Shown here: positions 1 through 7,626 of the stretch, piece by piece
How positions within the stretch are numbered: position 1 is the stretch's first letter
How the letters are laid out: every line of letters begins with the position of its first letter
From: JBEISR01 sp044337705
Lineage (GTDB): Bacteria; Planctomycetota; Planctomycetia; Pirellulales; Pirellulaceae
NCBI GenBank assembly: GCA_044337705.1
Contig: JBIINB010000083.1
Span: forward strand, 1 to 20,584
Direction of reading: 5' to 3'
DNA: 20,584 nucleotides
The notes under the pieces: model-generated
The model's input: only the letters and a program-made list of their open reading frames with translations
Database searches by the model: none
What the model was told of the DNA's origin: nothing
Position numbers and translations under genes: made by a program

Positions 1-1524
1 GACCTTGCGATCCGGCTCCCCAGGTTCAGGAATCACCAGAACCAGACCTTGCGTCCCATCGGCAGAAAAGGTGTTGGGTTGATAATAAAACGCCTTGTTG
101 GGTAGGTCTCCCAGCGTGATCGTTTCGACCGCTGCCGTTGCATTAGGATCTTTGGGCTTGGCCTGAAGATCGGGATACTTCAGCTCTCTTGATGCCTTGA
201 GTTGAATCCCCCGGATCGACGCAGCGGGCATTGCCATCCCATCCAGAACCCATTCCATTGCGATCGGATCCCCAAGCTCTCGGAAGAGGATCAACTCCCG
301 CCATCTTTCCCAGGAGTCCACCGGTGCTCCACCGACCTGTGTGATGGTGCCGCCCACCTTCAGTCCTGCTTGGTCGGCCGGCGAACCAGGAACCACCGCA
401 TCGATCTTCATCCCTTTGGGATCTTGGTCGACAGGATGGAGAATCAAGCCCAGAAAGGGCTCGCGGTACGGTGGAATCTTAGCTGCCAGCTCCGCCTTCA
501 GCTCAACTCTTTCTCCATCGCGCCGCACGGCGATGGCGACCATATCTCCCGCGTCCAGGGAGCCCATGGCATGCTGCATTTGATTCCAACGAGCGATAGG
601 CCTTTGATTGATCTCCACGATTTCGTCCCCGGCCTTCAGGCCGGCAGCGATCGCGGGAGATCCTGGTGCCACGCCCGCCACCACCACCGGACCGGTGAAC
701 GGATCATCGCTCTTGGGTCGCATCCCCAGTTTTCCGGGCAGGATGGTGGTACCTGCCTGAGCCACCGGGAGCTTGGCAAGGATCTGATCGATCGGAATCG
801 CAAACCCGATTCCCGAATCGTACCACTGCGCCGTCTCGCCTTCGGTGGCAATGCCCGGGCGGATGGGGGTCAGCACACCAAGCACAGCCCCGGCTAGGTC
901 GATCAGCGGTCCACCGTAATTGGTCGGCGAGATCTTGGCGTCACATTGGATCGCTTTCTCATAGACTCTTCCTTTGGCACTCAGGATCCCGGCCGAGACG
1001 CTGCAGCGATCGGAGGCAAAGGTTTTACCTAGAGCAATCACCGTTTGCCCCACACGCGCGGCGTTCACATCGCCGGGAGTTACTGGGGTCAGTGGCTGAG
1101 GCGGTTCGATTTTCAGGTAAATCAATTCGCGATGCACATCTTCCACCCGCTTTTGAACCGCCAGGCGAGTACCATCTGCGATGATCACCGAAATCGCGCC
1201 GGCAGCAGCCGGTGTGCTGAAGCGACTGGCGACCAGCCAGCCATCCGACGTGAGGACCGTGGCAGTGGTTAGAGCCGAGGTGGCGCCCGTCTCATCCCCT
1301 TCCAGGCCAGTGCTTCCTGCAAAAACTTCAACGCGCAGAACCGACGGACAGGCTTTTTCCACAGACCTCGCGACCGCTTGCTGCAACGCCTGCGAACCGG
1401 CATCCTGTGCGTAGATAGCCATTGGCAGCCCAGCGAAAAACCACAGCAGGAGCGACATTTTGGCTGCGGTGGAGCCAACGCCGCGAAGAGGAAGTGAAGG
1501 CATTGAGCGGACGAGATTCTCCAT
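1..1524 (-). CDS. Secreted trypsin-like pseudoprotease with two PDZ domains (partial, C-terminus beyond window)
   Basis: The frame is open for 508 codons from an ATG at 1524 to the window edge. The start is supported by AAGGAGAGG about 10 nt upstream. A hydrophobic segment (about residues 23-38, ending near IYAQ) looks like a signal peptide, so the product should be exported. Residues 50-255 follow the HtrA/trypsin fold, but the catalytic positions are replaced: the expected His in 'TNFHV' is Phe102, the expected Asp before 'xAVLKI' is Glu133, and 'GNSGGPL' reads 'TNYGGPL' with Tyr203. Two PDZ domains follow (about 276-345 and 355-430). The last visible segment (about 466-500) resembles the first strand of an alpha/beta-hydrolase-like domain, but this is weak. 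It is the last visible gene of the leftward operon, 28 nt after the upstream stop. I infer a catalytically dead peptide-binding or scaffold protein. Confidence 0.85.
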   Translation of the reverse strand, partial: MENLVRSMPSLPLRGVGSTAAKMSLLLWFFAGLPMAIYAQDAGSQALQQAVARSVEKACPSVLRVEVFAGSTGLEGDETGATSALTTATVLTSDGWLVASRFSTPAAAGAISVIIADGTRLAVQKRVEDVHRELIYLKIEPPQPLTPVTPGDVNAARVGQTVIALGKTFASDRCSVSAGILSAKGRVYEKAIQCDAKISPTNYGGPLIDLAGAVLGVLTPIRPGIATEGETAQWYDSGIGFAIPIDQILAKLPVAQAGTTILPGKLGMRPKSDDPFTGPVVVAGVAPGSPAIAAGLKAGDEIVEINQRPIARWNQMQHAMGSLDAGDMVAIAVRRDGERVELKAELAAKIPPYREPFLGLILHPVDQDPKGMKIDAVVPGSPADQAGLKVGGTITQVGGAPVDSWERWRELILFRELGDPIAMEWVLDGMAMPAASIRGIQLKASRELKYPDLQAKPKDPNATAAVETITLGDLPNKAFYYQPNTFSADGTQGLVLVIPEPGEPDRKV

Positions 1525-1552
1525 CGAAATCAAACCTCTCCTTGCGACAGTT

Positions 1553-2656
1553 TCAGGGCTGAATCTTCATCGAGAGGATCTGCCCATCACGCTGCACCAC
1601 CAATTGAAAGCCATCCGCTGATTCCAACGAATCCAGTATTTTCCGCAGCGTCGCCTGGCCGTCGACTCTTTGGTCATTGACCGACAGGACCAGATCGTCG
1701 GCCATCAGCCCAGCCTTTGCCGCCAGGGAATCAACAGCCACCTGATCGATGTAGGCCGGAGTTCTGGCAAGGATGTCAGGTACCATCGCCATCCCCAGTC
1801 GTTCCAATCGGTGTGGATCTTTTGCTTTTGGCATCTCCACCGGCGCTGATCCCGTTTTACCTTCCAGGATATTCTTCACCGCCTGGGCGACAACTTGGCG
1901 AGGCAGTGCGTAATTGATCCAGGTCTGCGATCGCTCGTCCCTCAATTCCTTCCCCAGCATTCCCAGCAGTTCGCCCTGCGCATCGATGGCCGCCCCTCCG
2001 GTAGCTCCCGGGTTGTTGGTCATGGTGTCCAAGATCAGGATGTCGCCTCGGTAAGGGGTGGCGAACCTGCCCCGTTTGGCTTCCATTGGAGCTTTCGCCA
2101 TCAGCACACCGCGCTGGATGCTGCACCATTCTTTCCCCTGCGCGATCCCGAACAGATTGCTGACTGCAAAGACTCGCATTCCCGGCTCGACAGGGAATTC
2201 ACTATCCAGCGAGAAAAAAGGCAATCCTTCCGAATCGATCTTCAGCACAGCAAGCTCGGAAACCGGATCGGTACCCACCAGAGTCGCTGGCCATTTCTTG
2301 CCATCCCACGTCACCACCTGCGTCGACTCGACATCCAGCACACTGCTCCAGGAGGTTGCCACATGTCCGCTGGCAGAGATAAGAAATCCCGACTGATAGC
2401 CTTCGATCCCCCGGACACCTCCTGCTCCATAAATCTTGACCATCTTGGGCTGGACCAGGGCATTCCAAGCGGCCATGGATCCTTCGGATGAGCTGGCGAG
2501 GGACTCGTCCTGCTGCGCCTTCTCGCCATCCTCGCGAGGCACCCATGGGAGAGGTGGCCCGGCTGCAAGGCAGATTGGGAGCAACTGCACTCCTAGCAAT
2601 CCCCCCAAAGCCAATAAGCTGGCCAAGACGCCGCTCTTTCTCGACCAACAGATCAT
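1553..2656 (-). CDS. Secreted trypsin-like pseudoprotease with C-terminal PDZ domain
   Basis: This 367-residue protein starts at the ATG at 2656, which overlaps the upstream stop as ATGA. GGAAGGGGGGAG lies just before it, so translational coupling is likely. A longer in-frame start at 2779 would sit inside the preceding gene and is not preferred. The N-terminus (residues 1-32: basic start, long Leu/Gly-rich core, CLAAG) is a signal peptide, possibly a lipobox-like site. Residues 65-265 have the HtrA-type protease layout with lost catalytic residues: His is Ser104 (ATSWSS), Asp is Glu134 (SELAVLKI), and the nucleophile is Thr219 (NPGATGGAA). A PDZ domain covers about 285-365. The core glycines and strand pattern are kept, suggesting that the fold is retained under selection. 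Likely a periplasmic or envelope binding subunit; the partner is unknown. Confidence 0.88.
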   Translation of the reverse strand: MICWSRKSGVLASLLALGGLLGVQLLPICLAAGPPLPWVPREDGEKAQQDESLASSSEGSMAAWNALVQPKMVKIYGAGGVRGIEGYQSGFLISASGHVATSWSSVLDVESTQVVTWDGKKWPATLVGTDPVSELAVLKIDSEGLPFFSLDSEFPVEPGMRVFAVSNLFGIAQGKEWCSIQRGVLMAKAPMEAKRGRFATPYRGDILILDTMTNNPGATGGAAIDAQGELLGMLGKELRDERSQTWINYALPRQVVAQAVKNILEGKTGSAPVEMPKAKDPHRLERLGMAMVPDILARTPAYIDQVAVDSLAAKAGLMADDLVLSVNDQRVDGQATLRKILDSLESADGFQLVVQRDGQILSMKIQP

Positions 2657-4593
2657 GGACTCCCCCCTTCCTGATTGGAATCGCTTCCGGCAGGAGAAGC
2701 ATCCTTCGCAGGTTCCGATTCGCTGGAGGATGCTTGACTCTGCTCCACACCCTCCCGCGATTCGATCTGTAATTCCCAAGCCAAGTCGGTCCCGTAGATC
2801 AGGCGCACACGCGTCGGCAACGGAAGGTTGCCATCTCCCTTGGCCTCTCCAGCTGGCGGCGCAAAATAGATCTCTGCTGGATCTTCATCGGGGGAGGTGT
2901 GAAGCTCTATCAGCGCGATCGCACCTGGCGAGCTCGATTGTTCGGTATGGAGAAAGACCCTCGCTTCGATCGACCCGACTGCCCAGTGGACCTCATCATA
3001 AAGAAGTGGCTGTTGGGGAAGTGGAGCCCTTCCCCAATAAACCACCTCACCGGCCGATGCGGGACCGGCGCGATGCCAACGCTCCCAAAGCCAGATTCCA
3101 ATACCTAGAGCTGCTGTCTGCTGAGTGGAGACGAGGTCGGCCCACTGGGAATCTTTTTCGATCGCTACAACCGTTTCACCGGCCTGCATCCGGATTGCGG
3201 ATCCGTCCAGTTCGATCGAGGCTTGACCATCATCTCCGGCGGTCTTTCCCTTCCAAAGACCGTCCGGCTGGCTGCTCCATCCCATCGGTCGCATGGCCAG
3301 GATTCGATCCAGTTCCTTGCGATTGAAAAATCCGTTGATGAAACCTTCCCGCTGCTGGTACCGGGGATCGTCGGCCAGTCCGTTGCCAGCCCCCTCCGAT
3401 TCCTTGCGATCCTTGTTGGATCGATCTTCCGCATCACCAGGCTCTGGTACCTCTTTTCCATCATGTTCAGATTTCTCCGGCTTGCCCTCGGGAGATTCTG
3501 GTTTCGATTCTTCGACTGCTTCCCAAAGCTCTTCATCGTTATGTAGCGGCATCAACCGCACCCAGACCGATTCTTCACTCCCATCTTGATGACGCACAGC
3601 GACAGGAATCCGCCATCCCGCAGGAAAAATGCCGACCACATTTTTCAGTTCATTGGCTGTTGTGATTTCCCGTCCAGCGACTTTGAGCACCTTGTCGTCA
3701 TAGCGGATGCCTCGTCGGTAGGCATCGGAGTTCGAAAGGATGTTGGTGACGATGGCGGCACCCTCGTCGGTGACAACCGTGAAGCCAAGGGTGGCATGGT
3801 CGACAAGCCGTCCAGCCTTCAACGCCCCAAGAAAGTATCCGACCTGATTGCTGGAGATGGAGTAACCGACCCCCACGTTGACTCGCCCACGCTTCTCGAA
3901 GGAACAGCGGCCGTTGATTCCAATCAGTTGGCCTTTGGCGTTGAACAGCGGACCACCAGAGTTGCCAGGGTTGATCGATGCATCGGTCTGAATGCAGTCG
4001 GTGTATTCCAGAATCGTCCCGGCAGGGTACTGGTAGCGGCGCACCCCGCTGACCACACCGTACGTGACCGTCGGCTGAAGATTGGTCGCAAGAACAAATG
4101 GGTTGCCGATGGCGAAGCAACCATCTCCGGGCTGCACCGTATCGCTGTCAGCGATGGCGGCAGGGATGAAGTCATTCCCCTCGATTTGGATTACCGCCAC
4201 ATCACCTGTGGGGTCGACACCGACGATCACCGCGTCGTGCACCGTACCGTCCGACAGCCCCGCTCGCATCCGAGTCCCGAACGGGCTGGTCACGTGAAAA
4301 TTGGTGACGATGTAGCCGTCCGAGGAAACCAGGACTCCGCTCCCTCCCCCCTGTCCGCTCATTCCGAAAATCGCCACCGCGCTTCTGCTAGCCCGCTCCA
4401 CGGCTTCGATTCTTGCCGTTTCCAGTTGCTGCACCTGCTGGTCCAAAGCCGGAGAGACCTGTTGAGCCACCAGATTTCCAGAGGTCAGCGATGCCATCCA
4501 CAGCGTTAGCATCGAGACCCGAATGCACCGATCACTCCAGTGCAACGATGCTTGGGAACGGCCGGTCCATCCAAGTCGATGACGATCAGGCAT
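2653..4593 (-). CDS. Secreted HtrA/Deg-like trypsin-family serine protease with PDZ and unique C-terminal domain
   Basis: This is the only catalytically intact member of the three tandem paralogues. From the ATG at 4593 it is 646 aa. The triad is visible as His100 (IVTNFHV), Asp131 (PTGDVAVI) and Ser212 (NPGNSGGPL). One PDZ domain lies at about 265-350, then a charged Glu/Lys/Ser-rich linker (352-405), then a domain of about 200 residues (410-612) that I do not recognise, and an acidic low-complexity tail. A signal-type hydrophobic stretch (residues 27-44, ending LVAQQ) indicates export. The start is uncertain. A GTG at 4683 has the best ribosome site (GGAGG, 9 nt) but gives a long N-region; an ATG at 4512 would begin right at the hydrophobic core. 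The in-frame ATG at 4935 is inside the upstream gene and unlikely. Expected role: envelope protein quality control or processing. Confidence 0.88.
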   Translation of the reverse strand: MPDRHRLGWTGRSQASLHWSDRCIRVSMLTLWMASLTSGNLVAQQVSPALDQQVQQLETARIEAVERASRSAVAIFGMSGQGGGSGVLVSSDGYIVTNFHVTSPFGTRMRAGLSDGTVHDAVIVGVDPTGDVAVIQIEGNDFIPAAIADSDTVQPGDGCFAIGNPFVLATNLQPTVTYGVVSGVRRYQYPAGTILEYTDCIQTDASINPGNSGGPLFNAKGQLIGINGRCSFEKRGRVNVGVGYSISSNQVGYFLGALKAGRLVDHATLGFTVVTDEGAAIVTNILSNSDAYRRGIRYDDKVLKVAGREITTANELKNVVGIFPAGWRIPVAVRHQDGSEESVWVRLMPLHNDEELWEAVEESKPESPEGKPEKSEHDGKEVPEPGDAEDRSNKDRKESEGAGNGLADDPRYQQREGFINGFFNRKELDRILAMRPMGWSSQPDGLWKGKTAGDDGQASIELDGSAIRMQAGETVVAIEKDSQWADLVSTQQTAALGIGIWLWERWHRAGPASAGEVVYWGRAPLPQQPLLYDEVHWAVGSIEARVFLHTEQSSSPGAIALIELHTSPDEDPAEIYFAPPAGEAKGDGNLPLPTRVRLIYGTDLAWELQIESREGVEQSQASSSESEPAKDASPAGSDSNQEGGSP

Positions 4594-4733
4594 GGCAGGT
4601 TTTCTCAGGTGGCAATCCGATCTTCCGCCGACACTTCCAAGGCCCGACGACGCGGCGAACATGTCATTGTAGCCCATGGCCACCGGGCAGAACCTCCCTT
4701 TCGCCGTCAATTGGTCAGTTCCGCCCCGGTTGC

Positions 4734-5999
4734 TCAGCGCCCACCATCGCCGACCGTTCCAGCTTTTTTCAAAAATCTCGCTTGCGACCAGAGAACGGCA
4801 TTGCCTGCCTGGATAGCACCTTGGGTGCGGATGCGAAGCTGGAGTTTCTTGCCGGGCGCGACCATAGCCTCCAACGGCAGTTCCGATTGATCCGGGCCGA
4901 TCGTCTGCTGGACGACTTGCTGATCCTCCTGCCACAACTCCACCGATAGCTCGGCGCGAAGCCCTTCCTCATTGGGCCTAACCAAAGTAGCCAGAAAACG
5001 GTCGCAGCCGGTGGGGACGCGCGTCTCGTAAAAACCGTCGTTGAGAAACAGCAGATCCCTCGACTTGGTCGCATCCGCGATGCGGCTAGTCCATAGCGGC
5101 GATAACTCTACCGTGGCGGAAGCCCCCGAGCCTCTAGCCGCATCAATGCCAAGGCGTGATTGGGTGGACGATTGCAGCGCGGGAATATCGGCTAACCAGG
5201 TAATACTGGAGGTGCCGAAATCGATCCTCGCCAGTTGGTCATATCGAAGTCGATGGCTGACGCCCGAACTGGTTTGCAGAGCCAGCGTACCGGAATCCCC
5301 GTCGTTGCGATCCCATTTCCACTCCGTCGCATTCCAACGCGATCCATCAACGGTCTCAATCGCCACGCCAGGCAACACGTCGGCCGACTCCTTGCGGAAC
5401 CACACCACCCCCAGCAACCGATCCTTTGGTGCCTGAATTGTCTGACCGTCGAATTCAAATTCGACTTGATCGGCCGAGACACCCAGAATCGTCCCGACGA
5501 CCTGGTCCACCGACCCATCGCCACGCACCACCACCAGCTGATCCCCATCGGCTTTCTGCGACAACATCCGATCCCACGATTCCCGCTGAGCTGCATCAGG
5601 GTTGCGGAGGAGCCACCAGGAGACGGCATTGGCAGGCAGCGTTCCTGCATCGGACGCGCTGGTCCACTGCCCCTTCCCTTCCTTCCATTCCAGAGTTCGG
5701 ACCGCCAATTGCGTCCCGTCGGCAATCTGCAAGATGCCTACACCTTCCTTCCCGAGGCTCGAAGTGCCACTGGAAGCCTTCCCACCGCTCATTCGAATCT
5801 GCTGCAGATCCCGTGCCGGCAACGTGCGAGGTCCGTCCGCAGCCTGAAACACCAGTTTATCGGTCGCTCCCTCCAGCCATCGCCCGTCGAAGGCTTCGCC
5901 TTGCATTGGTTCCACCCGAACCTGCTGCGCAGTGGTGGGATCGGTCCAAAGCATCAGGATCCAGCAACCTACCAGCCATCGTCCGCTTTGCCGAATCAT
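4734..5999 (-). CDS. Secreted beta-repeat protein with NPCBM-like C-terminal domain; function unknown
   Basis: This 421-residue protein is the first gene of the protease operon. I chose the ATG at 5999 because GGGGGAG lies 9 nt upstream and the product then begins with a compact signal peptide (MIRQSGRWLV, hydrophobic core, cleavage near TTAQQ). Further ATGs at 6008 and 6038 are possible. Residues 27-70, 88-132, 154-202 and 212-261 each show the same pattern: a strand, a 'DG' turn, a strand, and a short 'l-P-x-x-x-l' end segment leading into a final strand. They look like four copies of a small beta-barrel-like module. The last 130 residues (about 283-411) have the spacing of a carbohydrate-binding NPCBM/NEW2-type beta sandwich ('DGFYETRVPTGCDRF', 'PGKKLQLRI'), but the match is by eye. 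There are no catalytic motifs. Its position suggests a partner or substrate of the downstream proteases. Confidence 0.8.
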   Translation of the reverse strand: MIRQSGRWLVGCWILMLWTDPTTAQQVRVEPMQGEAFDGRWLEGATDKLVFQAADGPRTLPARDLQQIRMSGGKASSGTSSLGKEGVGILQIADGTQLAVRTLEWKEGKGQWTSASDAGTLPANAVSWWLLRNPDAAQRESWDRMLSQKADGDQLVVVRGDGSVDQVVGTILGVSADQVEFEFDGQTIQAPKDRLLGVVWFRKESADVLPGVAIETVDGSRWNATEWKWDRNDGDSGTLALQTSSGVSHRLRYDQLARIDFGTSSITWLADIPALQSSTQSRLGIDAARGSGASATVELSPLWTSRIADATKSRDLLFLNDGFYETRVPTGCDRFLATLVRPNEEGLRAELSVELWQEDQQVVQQTIGPDQSELPLEAMVAPGKKLQLRIRTQGAIQAGNAVLWSQARFLKKAGTVGDGGR

Positions 6000-6050
6000 A
6001 GGATCCATCTCCCCCACTACGCGTACACCGACGGTCATCCCGTTGGCTTT

Positions 6051-6056
6051 ATTATT
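6051..6056 (-). promoter_or_regulatory. Candidate -10 element for the leftward protease operon
   Basis: On the minus strand this hexamer reads AATAAT, one base from TATAAT, about 50 nt upstream of the preferred start at 5999. No good -35 lies at 16-18 nt; the nearest TTG-containing hexamer, TTGGCG, is 21 nt away. The surrounding 6000-6305 stretch separates two divergent genes and shows no other open feature. Confidence 0.3.
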
Positions 6057-6244
6057 CGAGCAACCAACTTTTCATTCCGCCAAGTTGATTCACACACCTT
6101 TCGATACCCCAGCCACGAGGGTAACACAACGCAAGCGATTGCGCAGAGGGACAAGGTGGAGAATATGCTGTGCTGCCCATCAACTGCCCCGCCTCAGCGG
6201 CCCCGGACGGCATCTTGCCTGCGACGCAAGTTGCTGGGATTCCT

Positions 6245-6250
6245 TACAAT
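6245..6250 (+). promoter_or_regulatory. Candidate -10 element for the oxidoreductase gene
   Basis: TACAAT lies 55 nt before the oxidoreductase ATG, with no convincing -35 partner. It is offered as the best-looking site in the divergent intergenic region. Confidence 0.25.
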
Positions 6251-6305
6251 GGCTGGAACTCACAGGTGGTGTTTCGGAAAAGGCGGACGGAAACGGAGCG
6301 ACCTC

Positions 6306-7313
6306 ATGCGTGCAGTCTACATGAATCAGCCGGGTGGGCCGGAAGTCCTTCAGTACGGGCATCTAGAGGATCCCCAAGCTGGTGAGGGCCAGCTGCTGAT
6401 CGAAGTCCATGCCGTCTCCATCAATCCCATCGATACCTACATCCGCAAAGGAGCCAATTACTGGCCGCTGCCACAGCCTTATATTCCTGGAGCCGATTTC
6501 GCTGGAAAGATCATCGGCCTGGGGCCCGGCGTGCAGGATTGGAAGGTGGGGGACCGAGTCTGGGGCTCCAATCAGGGGCTGCTTGGTCGTCAGGGGTCCT
6601 TTGCCGAACACATTGCCGTCGACGCTCCGTGGGTCTATCCCATCCCCGAAAACGTTCCCTACAGTTCGATGGCTGCGATCGCCTTGGTCGGAATCACCGC
6701 TCACCTGGGCCTTTTTCGCGAAGCCCAACTCGCTTCCGGCCAGACGCTGTTCGTACGTGGCGGTACAGGAGGCGTCGGGAGCATGGTGGTGCAGATGGGC
6801 CATATTTCGGGGGCTCGTGTCATCACTACCGCCGGGTCACCTGAGAAAGCCCATCAATGCAAGCTTTTGGGGGCCGACGAGGTGATCGAGTATCACAAAG
6901 AGCCGTTGTCAGCGGCCTTGGCAAGGCTGGCACCAGGAGGTGTCGATCTCTTTTGGGAAACGCTCAGGGAGCCAGACTTTGAACTAGCTGTATCGGCGAT
7001 GGCCCCACGCGGGACGATGGTCCTAATGGCCGGGCGCGACGCCAGACCCCCATTTCCAGTGGGACCATTCTACGTGAAGGAATGCAAGCTGACTGGGTTT
7101 GCGATGTTCCAGGCACCACCCAATATCCAGCGGCAGGCAGCAAACCAGATCGCTGATTGGGTTGCCCAAGGAAGACTGGTCCCTAGGATCGACCGAGTGC
7201 TTCCCCTCTCCCAGGCCCAATCGGGGCATCGCCTTCAGGAGGAAAATACTGTTGGAAAATCAGGTGCACTGGCGGGAAAAATCGTCCTGGTGCCCGATCA
7301 CCTGATGAGTTGA
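6306..7313 (+). CDS. NADPH:quinone oxidoreductase-type, zinc-independent MDR family protein
   Basis: This 335-residue protein has an ATG at 6306 preceded by GGAG at 7 nt spacing. The frame is open far upstream, but that part lies opposite the divergent gene. The N-terminal GroES-like domain shows 'VHAVSINPIDTYIRKG' and 'PGADFAG'. The family's zinc-ligand 'GHE' motif is replaced by 'GAD', and no structural four-Cys lobe is present, so it belongs with zinc-free quinone reductases (Qor/crystallin-zeta group). The Rossmann nucleotide motif is GGTGGVGS at 162-169, followed by 'ARVITTAGSPEKA', an NADPH-type pattern. Expected activity is NAD(P)H-dependent reduction of quinones or activated alkenes in the cytosol; the substrate cannot be read from the sequence. 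It is probably transcribed on its own: the next gene, rpsB, starts 313 nt later. Confidence 0.9.
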   Translation: MRAVYMNQPGGPEVLQYGHLEDPQAGEGQLLIEVHAVSINPIDTYIRKGANYWPLPQPYIPGADFAGKIIGLGPGVQDWKVGDRVWGSNQGLLGRQGSFAEHIAVDAPWVYPIPENVPYSSMAAIALVGITAHLGLFREAQLASGQTLFVRGGTGGVGSMVVQMGHISGARVITTAGSPEKAHQCKLLGADEVIEYHKEPLSAALARLAPGGVDLFWETLREPDFELAVSAMAPRGTMVLMAGRDARPPFPVGPFYVKECKLTGFAMFQAPPNIQRQAANQIADWVAQGRLVPRIDRVLPLSQAQSGHRLQEENTVGKSGALAGKIVLVPDHLMS

Positions 7314-7626
7314 CAGATGCACCCTGGAAATCAACCCCGCAAACTGAATCAACTCCGGTTGACGAGAATGCCGATCCCTCAGTAATCTAAAGGGCTTGCG
7401 ATTTTCCGAGCCACCAAAGGGGTGGGGCGTGCGCAAGTTCATGAGGTCGGCTTGGTTGGCAGATCGGTTGAGTTGACGAAGGACGACGGCTTGTTGGGGA
7501 AGCGTTTCATTACCACCTTCCTCGAAACGACTCGTTCTGTAGGCCGGACCGTTGGGGTTGGCTCTATTGTTCAACGGGACCTGAAGTAGTCGGATCTGCC
7601 GGCGAGCGTTGGAAAGGATGGGACGG
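7314..7626 (+). promoter_or_regulatory. rpsB upstream region with candidate promoter at 7359-7388
   Basis: No gene is seen in this 313-nt stretch. TTGACG (7359-7364), 18 nt, then TAATCT (7383-7388) is a fair sigma-70-like match (-35 strong, -10 weak). It would leave a leader of about 230 nt before rpsB, long enough for S2-type autoregulation, but I could not identify a known leader fold. GGAAAGG at 7611-7617 is the ribosome site. Confidence 0.35.

Noticed and set aside
202..897. 231-codon plus-strand frame near the left edge
   Set aside because: Antisense to the double-PDZ pseudoprotease; His/Arg-rich product typical of a shadow frame.
3586..4509. 307-codon plus-strand frame
   Set aside because: Antisense to the active protease core, no recognisable domain.
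5235..6305. Upstream extension of the oxidoreductase frame
   Set aside because: It lies opposite the secreted repeat protein and adds non-family sequence; the MDR family N-terminus and a ribosome site support 6306.
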